64,000 nucleotides of DNA, taken from positions 8,787,129 to 8,851,128 of the forward strand of contig CM060851.1 of assembly GCA_030737835.1 (NCBI GenBank), in the 5' to 3' direction. Made by a program: the position numbers and the translations under genes. Below the pieces are notes generated by a model that ran no database searches, was not told the DNA's origin, and saw only the letters and a list, made by a program, of their open reading frames with translations. Numbering within the stretch: position 1 is the stretch's first letter; every line of letters starts with the position of its first letter. This document shows positions 12,961 to 26,554 of this stretch, piece by piece. This DNA comes from Acorus gramineus (taxonomy: Eukaryota; Streptophyta; Magnoliopsida; Acorales; Acoraceae).

Positions 12961-15900
12961 AAGAAAGACCCGCTACCCAATACACCTATAAAAATATATG
13001 GAATCTTAGAATAGAGCTACTATGTCAACCCATTTGCATATTTATTGTTCTTCTAGATTAAGTTGTTGCTTGAAGTGAGGTTCAGTGGATCAAGAAAGGA
13101 AAATTGGGCATCCATATTTAAACCTCTTTTCCAATGTACCACCGACATGGCAGTTCCTATTACTTTATTTTTGTTCAAGGACAATACTAGTATATATAGG
13201 ACAGACAAACTTGTATCATCCAAAATTCATAACCATTCTCAATAGAATTAAATTATGCAACATTATAGTATGCAAACCGGTATCATTCAAAATCAAAAAC
13301 CTCTTTCTGGATATCAACTCTTGCAAATTCTACATTAAATTTAACACAAGTACAAAAACCTCTCTTTGTTACTTGTAAATCAACATAGGGTGTTTATTTT
13401 TTTTCAGACAATTGATGCCCGTGTCGATGTTAAATGTGGACGGTGGGTCTCTAGAATATGGATTCCTTACTTATTGAGGAATGATTGTCTTGTGTGAGTT
13501 GGTGTCCTGGGCTCCGGGGTAGTTTCCTCTACTACCTTTGGGCTTGGGATATCTCTTTTGTTTTTTTTCTTTTCTTGTAATAATTTACTTGTTTCCCGAT
13601 AATGAAACGTGATAGCTGGTCTACCTTTTCTCAAAAAATAAAAAATAAAATAAAAACATGGACGGTGGGTCTCTAGACTGCATAATGTATAATATATACT
13701 TTATCATGTACGGGGGACGTGCCACATTTTAAACATGCATGGTGTCTAACATAAGTTACATAACAGAAGGTGTTTTTTTTAATAATAGCATTTTTATGGG
13801 ATAGAAAATGACAACTGCAAAAGCACCTGGTTTCCAATCCAATCTGGCCATGCACCAAAGCTTCCTCAATGTGGTTTTGGAAGTGTATAGTTTCCTGGGT
13901 CTGGTTCTGTCCACTTCCCTCTCACCTCATGCAACCATGGTTATGTTTATATAATAAGCTACCATTCATCAGGCTGTGTTTTTTCACATCTGTTTAACTC
14001 TACCCTGCTGTTTTGGAAACCCAGCCTCTTATGGGCTATACTATAGTCCATGGTTTACTCAGTTATCAGTCAGCAATTAGCTGGGTTTATTATTGTGGCC
14101 TTTGTAAAAAAAATGGCAGTCTTGTCTTTCTGGACCTTGTTAGATGTGAAACTCTTGTCACTTTTCGTATCAATATATTCTTAATTGAGTTCCATCTCTG
14201 CTCTCTGGGGAGCCTCAGGCAACCTGCTAATATGTAAATTGCCTTCTAGGCTCAAAATTCCCATCATAATTGGATATTGCACCCATCTCTTATTTCTTTC
14301 CTTTATTCCCAATCCCGACACGTAGATTTTAGTTGACATGCCATGCTTTTGAGGCATGTAGACTAAGTTTTTCATGTTAAAGAACTACAACTCCGATTGC
14401 TTTCCCACCTTGCTCTTGGCTGTTTTACATCTCGATGCTTAAAGATCATGGAACTTCAGAGGAACATCTATGCCACTGAAGAAAAGACCATAGAAGGGGG
14501 CATGTATATGTGTAATATGGTTATCATGTTACCAAGGTCAAGTTGTTCTCCTTGATCTAATTGACCCATCCTTGATAGTTCGCACTGTTCATATTGGAAT
14601 GATACTTACGTCTTCAGAGTAAGCAGAGCAAGTTATCTCTACTGGAAATTAATGGGGTACAGATCTGTTTAAGCATCTTTCTCAAAGATATATTAGCCAA
14701 CATAAGTTTCAGGATGGATGAAAATGGCACAAAATTGATAATCGAGGCAGTTTTCCTGTACTATCTGCACGTAAACTCAACACTGGTGTTGAAACACTTG
14801 TGATAATATCACAGTTATTCATATTTACAATTCACATGCAGAATTCCAACTGCTTGTCACTTCCTTTACTTGCTTGGTAACTTTCTAATTGATAAAAGAC
14901 GTGTCTGAGCAGATTATTGGTGGAATTTTATATTGAAATTTATTCTGTACCATGAAAGGCAAAAATATTATTTTAATTATCGAATGTGAAATATTTAGAG
15001 CTTAAATTTGGCAAATGTAGAACTTCTCAAATATCAGTACCATGAAAGCAATAACGTTTGGGCTGTGACTATATGGTGTAGTGTTATAAGCTCATATACG
15101 TCAACCCTTGAACTTGTAGGGCCCATGTGGCAATTAAAACAATATTTCTCTCTTGAAAATTAACTTCTGTGCTGATCAGTGCATCACTGCACTGGGACTG
15201 AATGGACCAAAAGCATAGATAGATTGAGTAAAATGGGAGAACTCAAAATTTAATAAATAAATAAATAAAACTGAAGATGAAAAAAAATTGTTCTGCACTA
15301 CAACACTGTCTGGTAGCCTTGTATGATTCCTTTATCAGATGACTAATTTCCCTCTGATGGATCCAAGTTCAATAAATTGGGACTTCGACCCACATTAGGT
15401 GGGTGGTACCTGCATTTTGGCAGCAAAACTTGTGGTTTCCATACTGGCCATGTAGGCATGGCAGCCTTATAGATCATTCTCATTTTTTGGAAAAACAATC
15501 AGAGCTATATGTGGGTTGTACCTTCATTTCGGCAGCAAAACTTGTAGTTTCCATACTGGTCATGCTGGAATGGCAACCGTGTAGATCATTCTCTTAGGAA
15601 AGGAAATGGTTCATTATCTTAGCAGTTGCTATCGAATTTCTTTCCTGTTAGCAAACCATAGGGCTCGCTATGTCCAAGATAATGTGACCAAATAATTTTA
15701 ATGTCTGTTGCGGTCCTATAATATCTTTAAACTATATTGTAATTTGATAATTGAAGCTCCTGAAATGCATCACTAAGGGACTAATTATCCTGCACATTTG
15801 TTATGGAAATGTAGGATGGTCTCTTATGCAATCTGCTGGATTTTTATTAAAGAGATTGGCTGATGAACATAATCTCTCTGTCCTGGTAAGTTTTTCAAAA

Positions 15901-17451
15901 GACCTCCCACCATTAGGTTTTAAGTTAGTACCTAGTAGAAGAATTGTAGGTGTTTCAAAGGCCATGCAAATAGTATGTTTTGTCTGAACAATGTAATTGC
16001 AAGGCTTCACTGTGTCAAAGATGTAGACCATGGATATTTTGTGATAAAAATGTAGAACTTGTGCATACTGCAGAATTACTGGCTCAAGCAATTGTTGATC
16101 TTTTATGAATTGTTATATGTAGACATCAAGAAAGCTCATCTGCATTTTACTTAGGATATTTTTAATGCTACTTTGATATTTTTAATGTTATAAGTGATTA
16201 TAACAGTTACTGGTCTGGACTTCTATGAACCTGTAGTTATCAATCCATGCTGCCCGTCGATTCTAGTATTTAATCATCACATACAGAAGGAAGACAAGTT
16301 GATTCCATAGTTGATTAGACTTCTCAATTCCATGTAATAAGGCCACATCAGTTTGTCGCGTTTGACATTGTTTGTGGCATCAATGAAGGTGACCAATCAC
16401 ACTGTCGGTGGAGAGGGAGGACTCCCTAAGCCTGCGTTGGGGGAGAGTTGGAAGAGCATCCCACATGTGCGGTTACTGCTCTCCCCTGACTACGGAAATG
16501 ACATGTACAACGTATCCATACTGAAGCACACATCCGTGGTATGGGTATTATCATCACTTATTTCTAAGTATAGCAAATGTTATTCTCTGTCAAACCTATT
16601 TTTTGTGCACAATTAGAAAGAGTATAAAATATGAGAAGTGTTATTGGCTTATCTTACCTATGCTACTACAGTTTATAGGTCAACACTCACCCAGACATTG
16701 ATAGGAGCATCATTTGATGAAAAAGATACCTTTTTATTTCTTCCTCTCATGTTACATTAGACTGTATCCTCATTTATTATTAGTATATACAATTTAAGAA
16801 ATCTACCATGAAGGCTAATGCAGCAAAAAACAGATAAAAAGATCCAACAAGTGTTAAGATCTCATAAGCTTCTTGAATCCACAAGGAAGAAAACCTCAAA
16901 AGAGAGAAAATTTGAAATATTATTGATAAAAACTGAAAACCCTATGCTACAAGTCTGCTATTTATACTAATAACATATAATTAAAAAAAATACTAAAAAT
17001 AGTAAAATTTAAAAACTAATTTTTTTTATTCTATGAGATCCTAAATGATCATAGGAATTGATGGAGATCAATTCTAATCTGTTATGATTGAGATATCATA
17101 AATCTAAAAATTACTAAAAATAGAAAAATTGCTAATTTAAAGGCGTAAATGAATGAATTTTCAAACAATAAGAATTGCTAGTTGCATAACAACTAATCTA
17201 GAAGATCTCCTTGATGTATTTCATCATGTAAAATTTCGTGGGATTCTGAGATTGTGACCATTGATTTATAATTTATTTAATGGACCTTTTTTGGTGGTTC
17301 CATCTACATAATCTGTCGTATATCTTGATTCACTATCACTAGACATGATAAGGTGCAATGTGATTGAGCAATACCTGATAATTCAACACATATTTCTTCT
17401 TTTTTTTTCCAGGCCATGGGAAGCTCCGCAAAATTTGTGATTCACAGGTGA
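9243..17451 (+). CDS. RAD51D: RAD51D recombination protein, 10 exons, complete
   Basis: RAD51 paralogue of the BCDX2-type complex, acting with RAD51 in homologous recombination repair in the nucleus (family knowledge). Exons: 9243-9330, 9498-9577, 9742-9857, 9953-10034, 11563-11685, 11831-11950, 12040-12130, 15815-15885, 16389-16538 and 17413-17451. All introns are GT-AG and phases agree, giving 319 residues and TGA. The amino end [19 protein letters not shown] and [10 protein letters not shown] match plant RAD51D. Walker A is GPSSSGKT (about residues 114-121) and Walker B is RLIVID (about 212-217). Later blocks are [46 protein letters not shown] and the end [12 protein letters not shown]. 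The start at 9243 is chosen because family homology begins there; an in-frame ATG at 9261 is possible. The 3.7-kb intron 7 holds a truncated retroposon. Partial copies of exons 9 and 10 lie downstream. Confidence 0.93.
12927..12957. repeat. (AC)n microsatellite in RAD51D intron 7
   Basis: About 15 CA repeats preceded by C-runs. A plain dinucleotide microsatellite. Confidence 0.9.
13456..13658 (+). mobile_element. 5'-truncated LINE-type retroposon in RAD51D intron 7
   Basis: About 200 bp ending in an A-rich tail (CTCAAAAAATAAAAAATAAA type), flanked by a perfect 19-bp duplication TGGACGGTGGGTCTCTAGA at 13437-13455 and 13659-13677. A long exact duplication plus an A-tail is the signature of target-primed reverse transcription. 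No polymerase III boxes were seen, so the 3' end of a LINE is likelier than a SINE. The sequence just before the tail (GGTCTACCTTTTCTC) resembles that before the A-run at 26987-27009. Confidence 0.8.
15399..15598. repeat. 112-bp tandem duplication in RAD51D intron 7
   Basis: The segment beginning GTGGGTGGTACCTGCATTTT (15399) recurs from 15511 as GTGGGTTGTACCTTCATTTC, with GCAGCAAAACTTGT and TTTCCATACTGG shared. The second copy is shorter. Confidence 0.75.
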
Positions 17452-18015
17452 AGTTCATTTTTGGATTATTGGATGACAAAGCTGAGATCGAGCTGTGCCC
17501 TCCCGAAGAATCGATAAATTCTTGAAATCCAAAAATATCTAGATTGAACACCTAACATGATTCCTTTGTTCAGATTGTCCTGGTCCTTCATCTAGATCGG
17601 ACATCAAGAAAGTTTATCTGCTTTTTACTGTTGGATATTTCTAATGCCACTTTGATATTTTTAATGTTACAAGTGATTATAACAGTTACTCGTCTAGACT
17701 TCTATGAACCGTATAGTTATCAATCCATGCTGCCCGTCAGTTCTAGTATTTAATTGTCACCTACAGAAGGAAGACAACCTAACGTGATTCCTTTGATCAG
17801 ATTGTCCTGGTCCTTCATCTAGATTGGACATCAAGAAAGCTTATCTGCTTTTTACTGTTCTAATGCCACTTTGATGTTTTTAATGTTACAAGTGATTATA
17901 ACAGTTACTCGTATGGACTTCTATGAACCTGTAGTTATCAATCCATGCTGCCCGTCAATTCTAGTATTTAATCGTCACCTACAGAAGGAAGACAAGTTGA
18001 TTCTATAGTTAATTA
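16122..18015. repeat. Three copies of a block around RAD51D exons 9-10
   Basis: A block of about 180 bp starting ACATCAAGAAAGCTCATCTG (near 16122) recurs near 17603 and 17827, each time followed by CAGTTACT, CTTCTATGAACC and AATCCATGCTGCCCGTC. The first copy is in intron 8; the others lie beyond the stop codon. A fourth copy lies near 52923 in the distal duplicated segment. Confidence 0.8.
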
Positions 18016-18087
18016 GACTTCTCAATTCCATGTAATAAGGCCACATCAGTTTTGTCGCGTTTGACATTGTTTGTAGCATCAATGAAG

Positions 18088-18200
18088 GTGATCGATCACA
18101 CTGTCGGTGGAGAAGGAGGGACACCCTAAGCCTGCATCGGGGGAGAGTTGGAAGAGCATCCCACATGTACAATGTATCCATACTGAAACACACATCTGTG
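18088..18200 (+). pseudogene. Partial copy of RAD51D exon 9
   Basis: GTGATCGATCACACTGTCGG opens a copy of exon 9 that keeps the acceptor context AATGAAG. It continues GAGAAGGAGGGACACCCTAA, where a shifted frame gives a stop soon after the HTVGGEGG block. The stretch encoding [11 protein letters not shown] is missing: the copy passes straight from CCCACATGT to ACAATGTATCC. The deletion joins at ACATGT, present at both ends in the true exon, suggesting a microhomology deletion. It lies about 640 bp past the RAD51D stop and is not functional as read. Confidence 0.85.
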
Positions 18201-18680
18201 GTACAAATATTATCATCACTTTTATACTTATAGCAAATGTTCTTTTCTGTCAAACCTATTTTTTGTGCACAATTAGAAAGAGTAAAAAATTACGAGAAGT
18301 GTCATTGGCTTATCTTACCTATGTTACTGCAGTTTATTGTTCAACACTCACCCAGATGTTGATAGGAGCATCATTTGATGAAAAAGATACCTTTTGTTTT
18401 CTTGTTGGAGGTTTCATAATGAACGTGACGTTTTCTCATTGGTTGTTATATGATAGTTTTTTGTAACAGACCATAGAGGATATAATCCCCTCCTAACACA
18501 TACATCTACCTTTGTTATGCTGACCCTGGAACGAATGTGGATTATGATCGATTTGAGGTACTACCACAGAATTAAATTTCTTATGTAAATCAGTTAGATG
18601 ATGCAAAATGTCATTAAAAGAAGTTATAATTTGGGTAAAATGCATGTGCTCTCCCTGAAAGTTTGTTAGAGTTTAAAAAT

Positions 18681-20309
18681 CAGTCTATGATACCTAAGTC
18701 TTAAAATATAAACTCTACTCACAAATTCCATGAGGTGTTATCATTTCGTTTGTTGACTTTTTAAAAAGGGTAAATGATAAAATACAAATCTGTCTTTCAT
18801 TAAAAATCTCCTTTTTTTTTTTCTCTATTTAGTTACTAATTTTCTACGGTTACACTAAGATTTATGTATTTCAAAATTTGAATTTTGAAATCTTTTCTAT
18901 TTCAGTTATATCCGAAGCTTACTTAAATTACACCAAAACTTACTTAAATTATTTTTTTGTCAAAATCCTTCAACAGCTACTCTTTTTTTTTTTTTTAAAT
19001 TACATTCGTACTATATACATTTTTTTTAAAAATATTATTTACTAAACATTCTAGCATTTGATAAACATCTTTTCAATTTACATAAATAAGATACATCTCA
19101 GAAAATGCAAATACATTTTCTAAATGTTTACATCTCTCACAACTATTTGTTACATTTACATAAATATAACATAACAATTATATTTACATAAATGTTTTAC
19201 ATTCTATGCAATGTTTAAACAATTTAAAAACAGATCCTCTATTCAATAGTCAGTTACATTATGGAAAATATCGAACACCTTTTTTGTTGTGAGTTACATT
19301 TAACAAATGTTACATGAACTATTTATTACATTTTCATAAAAACCGTTACATTTACATTTAAATGTTTTACATTCCGTTCCATATTTAATCAATTTAAAAG
19401 AAGATTCTCTCTTCAATAGCCAATTACATTTTATGGAAAATGTCAAACATTTTTTTCATTGTAAGTTACATTAACAAATGTTATATGAATTATTTGTTAC
19501 ATTTTTATAAAAACTATTACATTTATATAAATGTAACATAACAATTATATTTACCTAAATGTTATACATTTCATGCAATGTTTAAATAATTTAAAAACAT
19601 ATTTTCTCTTTAATAATTAGCTACATTTTATGAAAAATGTCAAACACATTTTTCGTTGTGTGTTACATTTAACAAATATTACATTGAGTTCATGAAAAAA
19701 TAAATATTGTTACATTCTTTAATCTAGGCTATACAAAAAACAGAAAAACATTATATTCAAAGCTAAACACCAAATATCAAATCTATACATAATATATGTG
19801 AAACTTGATCCGATAGACATTGAGATGGAATTCAAATTGAAAAAAAAAATCGAACTCGTGACTTCAAATTCTTCTGAAGTAGAAATTCAGATTTGCTACG
19901 AGGTGATCTTTTGAAAGAATAAGAATTTATTTTAACATTCTGAAAAAGAAAAACATAAAATAATGTTAGATGGATGTAAATATGAAAATCGCAACCGCCG
20001 CATGATTTGAGGGATTGGTTGGCAAAATGGTATAATAAGAGGATTTTGATTCTCTACTTATTTTTTCATGCTTTTATCTTACTTGACTTTTATTGTGGGA
20101 TTGACACATCATCACAATTAAAATCAAAGGGTTATAAATATATCAAATCATGAATTGATAAATGAATCTATTTTATATGATAAATTTTTGACCGTCTGAT
20201 TGATCAAAGCACAAAATAAGCAGAAAAAAAATAAATAGAGGATCCGAACTCATAATAAGAATTCTCCATTTGCATGGGCCTGTGAATTGGGGCCTAAGAA
20301 ACATTTCCC
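18681..20309 (-). mobile_element. Non-autonomous Mutator-like element E2 (inverted relative to E1)
   Basis: Starts CAGTCTATGATACCTAAGTC and ends TGGGGCCTAAGAAACATTTC; its ends and interior match the reverse complement of E1. Flanks are a perfect 9-bp duplication TTTAAAAAT at 18672-18680 and 20310-20318. The interior (18990-19720) is crowded with TTACATTTA/AAATGTTACAT motifs. It has no coding capacity. The paralogous site near 55341 in the distal segment has TTTAAAAAT without the element. Confidence 0.85.
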
Positions 20310-21508
20310 TTTAAAAATATACACACTTTCACATACTGCTTACAATATACTCCTCACTAAACTCAAAAAAAATAGTAACATAAAAGTGCTGTTTTACCAT
20401 TCAAAATAATATTTGATATATAATATTTGATACTTATATCTATACATTTTAAGTAATAAAAAATATTCTTACATCTCAGATTAACATCCATGTATCTTAT
20501 TAAATATAGATAGATCATTCATACATTTCAAACAGGGGGGTGTCTTTGCACGTTTTAACATCCATATTTAACAGGTAGTGTTAAATATTTAATATAAATT
20601 TATTTAATAAAGATATTTTTATATTAATTAAATTTACATAAAAATTACATACATGAATTTCTCTGTATCCGCCGTTGACCCTTATAATTTTAGGATATTA
20701 CATTATGTTGTAGTTTTTAAGTAATAATTATCTTTATAGTTTCATTTGATATACCAACGTACCATTTCTTGAGGGAAAATTGTAACTTGAGAACCAGATC
20801 AAAGTTGAGCAATCTAGATTTAAATGGCAGGGTCAAGAGGTGTAAAATGTAAGTGAGGTTCAGAACTCAGAATAAATATATATTTAAAAAAATGCAATAA
20901 TCGAGGATTATAAATCTACTGAAATTGTGTGACCTGTCTACAATCTCCTGCTACCAGTCCTCGGATCCAAGAACTGATTTAGCTATATTTTGAAAGGAAA
21001 AGCAAGGACATATTAGACCAGGCTAGCCAAGGATAGTGGATATTGCCATCAAATGCTGACTAGATTCTAATTGTCATATATATAATGGGGTAAAAGGTGA
21101 TTGAGATCCACGTGTCAAATAATCATAAAGCAATAACGTAGATGATACAATAACAACACGACACGTTAGCACAATCGATGCCTAGGGTACCCCCACAAAA
21201 TCCAACACCTCAAGGCAGATCGAATTCTTATCCATTCTCTTCTCAAATCTTTGTTCCTAGAACATGATTTGATCCGGATTATTAAAATAGAGAATTGATT
21301 CACCTCCTTCACCATATATCTTAAATTCTATCGAGCCGGTCCCATTTGATAATGTTAGATGAACTCGATGTGCTTGTCATGTAGAAATCTTTATAATAAG
21401 CTCATATGCTGGGGCATGTATTAGGGCGGAGCCAGGATTTAGAACAGGAGGGAATGAGAGTTAGTAAAAAATGAAAAGTATTTGTAAAAAATATAAAGAT
21501 AAAATAAA

Positions 21509-21535
21509 CAAACACACACACACACACACACACAC
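21509..21535. repeat. (CA)n microsatellite
   Basis: About 13 ACA/CA repeats shortly upstream of element E3. Confidence 0.85.
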
Positions 21536-23114
21536 ATCTGCAACTCCAAATCTTAAAAATTTCAATGGATACTGATACATTATGTCTGTTTTGAAGCCCC
21601 GTTTGCGGTCATCATGACTAAACACAATACATAAAATTGGTTACAATAATGATCTTTAGGCCCCAATTGGTAGACCCAATCTCAAGCCCCATGAGGTGGC
21701 AAGATTGAATTACCCACTTTATCATTTCTATCTAAATGGAGAAGTTTTTTCCATAATCGATTCCTTAAATCTGGAGGTGGTTATGATTTAGGATATTTTA
21801 TCTTTTTAAAGCAATCAATTCAATTGAATACCAAAAAATAAGATTTACATTTTTTTATTCAGATTGATATGTGAAAAAAATATCGAATTCAGTTTTGGTG
21901 GGGATTGGAGGAGAAGATTATAATTACTCTAGTAATTTTTTTATATTTGCGACCTGATTGTAGTGCAAACAATGACGATCCATTCGAGTTAAGCTTTTCG
22001 ATCTGAATAAAATATATTGTTCTGATTTTACATTCATCTTTGAATCATCAATACATTTTTGAGATCGAATTTAATTTAAATTAAGATACATTGCCACTGT
22101 ATCTGAATTTTTAGCCTTGCATAATCATTATTCAGTACGATTTTTGAGATCTGAGTAAGTACGATTTGTATAATTGTTTTTGTTGTTGTGAATGTGTATA
22201 AGTATGCATATTGAGTCGTTCAGTATATTTTTAACCTTGCATGATCATTTTTCAACTCATTCGGATTCAAGATACATTGTTATCTAATGTAAAGTTGTTA
22301 ATTCAGATTCCACATACATGTGTATCTTAATTATTTATCCACCCCAATTTGTTGTTTGTTATTTTTCTTTTGGTGGATTTGATTAATGTGTATCTGAATA
22401 ATATTTAATTATTTTTTGACATCTATATTTAAATACTTTTATTAATCATCTATGCAATGCCTCATTAGCATATAAACCATAATTTTTTATTTTTTAAACT
22501 CATTCAGATTCCAGATACACTTGTATCTAATGTAAAGTTGTTATTTCATATTTTAGATACACGTGTATCTGAATTATTTACCCAGCTCAATTTGTTGTTT
22601 GTTATTTTTCTTTTTAATGGATTTGATTAATGTGTACCTGAATAATATTTAATTTTTTTGTCATGTATATTTAAATATTTTTATTATCATCTAAACAATG
22701 CTTCATTAACAGGTAGAATATAATTATTTCATATGAATATATTCATCTGTATCTAAAATTCTAATATATTCATTTGTAGCTTATCTGAAAAAAATGGAGG
22801 TAAAGGTCGGGGAAGTGCTCGAAAGGTAGCCGATTCACCTCTTATATGATAGAAGGCAACGAGAGCAATCCAAAGGTAGTGATGCCGATCACCGGAGATG
22901 AGAAGGCCGGCCGGAATGAATTTTTGAAGTAGTGGATGCTTTATGAGGGTAAAAAAGAAATTTTTTCAAAGAAGGAGTGCTAGAGGCCGGTTATTCAATC
23001 CCATTTAATGAGGGATTGTTTTTTATAATGAAAAATTCAAATATAAAGGAATGGTAGTATTGTCTCTGCACTTTTTACCTTAAAAAAAAATCAAACAGGG
23101 AATCAATAAATTAA

Positions 23115-26100
23115 CAATAATGATTTTTGGGTCCCAATTGATAGACCCCATTTTAAGCCCCATGAGGTGGCAAGTGTGAATTTCCTATATTACTCCCTTA
23201 CAATTAATCTCTTCGTTGTTTCCATAACCGGTCTAATAATTACAGGGTTAATTACGATATGGAGATCACTTCCTTTTCTGGAATATACGAATTCAATTGC
23301 ACGTTCAAGGAAATAAAAAATCACGAGTTTCATTTTTTTTTTCTTCTGATTGTTCTCTCGCAACGAAAACAAACATCAAATTTTTTTTTTCATTCATATT
23401 TGATTGGCGGAGAAGAGAAGAGAAGAGAAAAACGAGTTTCGTTTTTGTTTTTGTGCGATATGTTTGTGGTGCAGACATTCAGGTTAGGCCAATCGGAACA
23501 TCCAAAAATTGATGATTTAGAATTTTTAGATCCAGTTTATTCGGTGAAAATGAAAACAAACATCGTAATCTTTATTTTTTTTCAGTTTGATCGGTTGAGA
23601 ATATAAAAATTACACGATTATGGTGGAAACAATGGCGATCCATTCAGGTTAGACTGTTTTCGGTCTGAATAATTGAATTTGATCTGATTTTTTTAACTGT
23701 TCCTTTGAATCATCATATAATTTTTTTATACATAATTTAATTTAAATTAAGATACGTGTTGTGTATCTGAATTCTGATGCGTTCTTGTGTTTTACATTCA
23801 AGCCTGTATAATCAGTTTTTTAGTGGTGTGTATATGTACATTTATGCATATTAAGTCATTCAGCATATTTTATAGCTTTGAATGATTGGTATTCAACCCA
23901 TTAGATTCAATATTCGGTAGTATCAAATGTGTAGATGTTAATTCCAATTCCAGATACATGTGTATCTTGATGTTGTTTTCTAGCCCAATTGAAGTTTGAT
24001 TTATTATTTATATAGATTTGATTGATGCCTATCTGATTAATATTCAATTGCTTATTGTCGTATGTATATAAAGGCTTGAATGACTTTCATTGAAAATCTA
24101 TGTGTGTTTTGCTAATTAGCTTGTAGACCATGAAATTGTTTGTTTTTTATTTTATTGATTTTTCGTCATTACTTTGAATCATTATATACATTAATTGAAT
24201 CTGAATTTTATTTTAAATTCAGATACATGGGCTGTATCTTGATTTTCATGCATTGTTGTGTACCAAGTATGATCTGTACAATGGTTTATGATTGTGTGTT
24301 TGTGTATAATTATGCATAATGTGTCATTCATCATATTTTTTAGCTTTATATCAGTATTATTCGACTCATTCAGATTGAAGATTTTGAAATACACTAGACA
24401 TTCACTTGTATAGAATGTGTATTTGTTAATTCAAATTCTAGATACATCTGTATCTGAATTTGAATTCAGCCCATTTTTTGAAGGTTGTTATTTTTATTTT
24501 TATGGATTTGATTAATATATAGCTGATTAATATGTAATTGCTTATTGTTGGCATTTTGAAGACCTTTTATGAATTTTCTATACAGTTCTGAGTAGCATGT
24601 AGATCATATTTGTTCATTTGGATTTTCAGATACATTATTGTATCTTAATTGATAACATGTGGTTGATGTTCTTTTTTTTCACCAGGCAATGATGGTGATT
24701 TTGTGGACACATGTGAAGACTCAATTCATTTGGATGACATCAATGATCCATGTTCTGTGAAAACCAGTTTGTTGAAGGAATTGTTTGTTGTGGCTGATCA
24801 GCAAAATGTAGAAGAGATTGTCTGAATGTCTGAATGCCTTTAGCTCAACTCTATTGCTGCAAATGTTTTAAATATTCTGTGCACTGTAGATCTGTACTAG
24901 GGATAGTATGCCCAGTTTCTTATTTGTTCAGCAACTCCGTCTTTTTTGCTTTTGCATAATTTGTACAACATCCAGATGCAGTTAAAATGCCTAATACAGT
25001 ATCATACACATGACATTTTCTTTTCTATACGAACAGTGGACAAACAGTCTTTTTGTGTATTAAGATACATGTGTATCTTAAAAATGAAATCAAGAGTTTC
25101 TAAACAAATATAAGAGAGATCAAAACTATATATACCATCTATATTTCAGATACATATGAACAGCCAGATTGCACACAAATAAATGCTATCAAATGTTTGT
25201 TTTTTCAGATATAGCCAAAGGATTTAACCATGTTTTATATAACAATTTCAGATACAAATGATTCAGATACATACAATTTTTACAAGAGCATTAATCTATT
25301 TTCATCAAGGGATTTACAGAAACAGTTGAGTAATCCAAAATATAAGATTGAAGTTTTTAATACACAACACATTCTGATTCATGGCTACTTGTTAATAGCT
25401 TGTAATGTGACTATTAGGTTCTCTGTTACTACATAATTGCTTCAGATTCATATTTATTTGATAACAGGTTTTCAGATACATGTACAGTTGATTAAGATAC
25501 ATGGATTGTTTACAAAAAAATAAGATATATTCATCAAACAATGCATGTTAATTATCAAAGATAATATAATAATTCATGATCTACATGCATATGATATTTC
25601 AAACATTTCATTTGGCTACTATTAATTGCTCAGTTAACCAGATTTTGTTTCACTGAATCATGAAACAATTGCACATTATATAAAATTTTCAGATACATGC
25701 ATCTGACTTATATTTTTGTTTCATCAGAAGCGAAATATGCACACGAGAAAACCCTAAACAATCAAAAAATGTAATTTCATTTTTCCTTTAATCTTGATAC
25801 ATTGGCAGACAAAGACAATGTATCAGAAAACAATCTCATAATATATTAGAGATTAATGACAATGTATCTTGATACACTTTTTTTTTTTATTCAGATGCAT
25901 GTATCTGAATCACTGATTTCAAATCATTTTTTTTTCAGATGCAAGTATTTGAACCAATGATTCTTCAAATGGATATCAGATACAATCGGATTAACGAGAG
26001 TTGAGATAATCGAAGGAAATCGTTTTATATATTATTTTGAAAATAAAAGATTTCATCTAATAAGAAGTGCAAAAAAAAAAAAACGCGATCTCTTTATCGT

Positions 26101-26554
26101 ATACAAACGACCTGTTTTTTTTTTGTCAAAAAAAAAAATACAAAGCGACAGTTAAGTTTCGATTGGCGGAAGAAATCTATCCTTTTTTATTCGCCATTGT
26201 TGACGGTTTGTTGGGGAAGAGAATCAGATGGATTGAAATCTTGATCGCCTAATTTTTTTCTTTTTTTTTTTCATTCGTATGGTTTTGCCCAAATTGGAAC
26301 CCTAACATTTAAATTTTTTTGAAATATGTTAATTCGGGGAGAGGAATTAATGGTGCCCCCATTTGTGGGATTCGGTTACGATTTTAATGAAGATATTAGC
26401 TAGTTAGAGGTTATTTTTTAAAATTATAAGAAGGGTAGTTTTGTCATTGACATTTTGGTGGTTTGAAAAAGTCAAATAGGGAACCAATAGGAGAGTGCCA
26501 CCTATTGGGGCTCACAAATAGGGCTTAAATTCTGGGGCCCAGGTAACAGCACTG
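23115..26554 (+). mobile_element. Mutator-like element E4, nested in E3
   Basis: Left end CAATAATGATTTTTGGGTCC and right end GGCCCAGGTAACAGCACTG, with flanks ATAAATTAA (23106-23114) and GTAAATTAA (26555-26563), 8 of 9 bp matching. About 3.4 kb, with a long interior of AGATACATGTGTATCT palindromes and a terminal exon-like open frame at 24688-24825. Right-end motifs CCAATAGG, GTGCCACCTATTGGGGCTC and AATAGGGCTTAAATTC match element E6 at 48507-50611 closely. Confidence 0.82.
24688..24825 (+). CDS. 46-codon exon-like open frame inside MULE E4
   Basis: A polypyrimidine tract and CACCAG acceptor precede a frame reading NDGDFVDTCEDSIHLDDIND then PCSVKTSLLKELFVVADQQN and VEEIV, ending in TGA. The acidic start and leucine-rich SLLKELFVVADQQNVEEIV look like the real end of a protein. 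The same exon is in E6 (48705-48842) with three base changes, two altering residues (F to Y, D to Y). No upstream exon was identified. It may be the last exon of the element's own protein or a captured host fragment; the family is not recognised. Confidence 0.4.
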   Translation, partial: NDGDFVDTCEDSIHLDDINDPCSVKTSLLKELFVVADQQNVEEIV

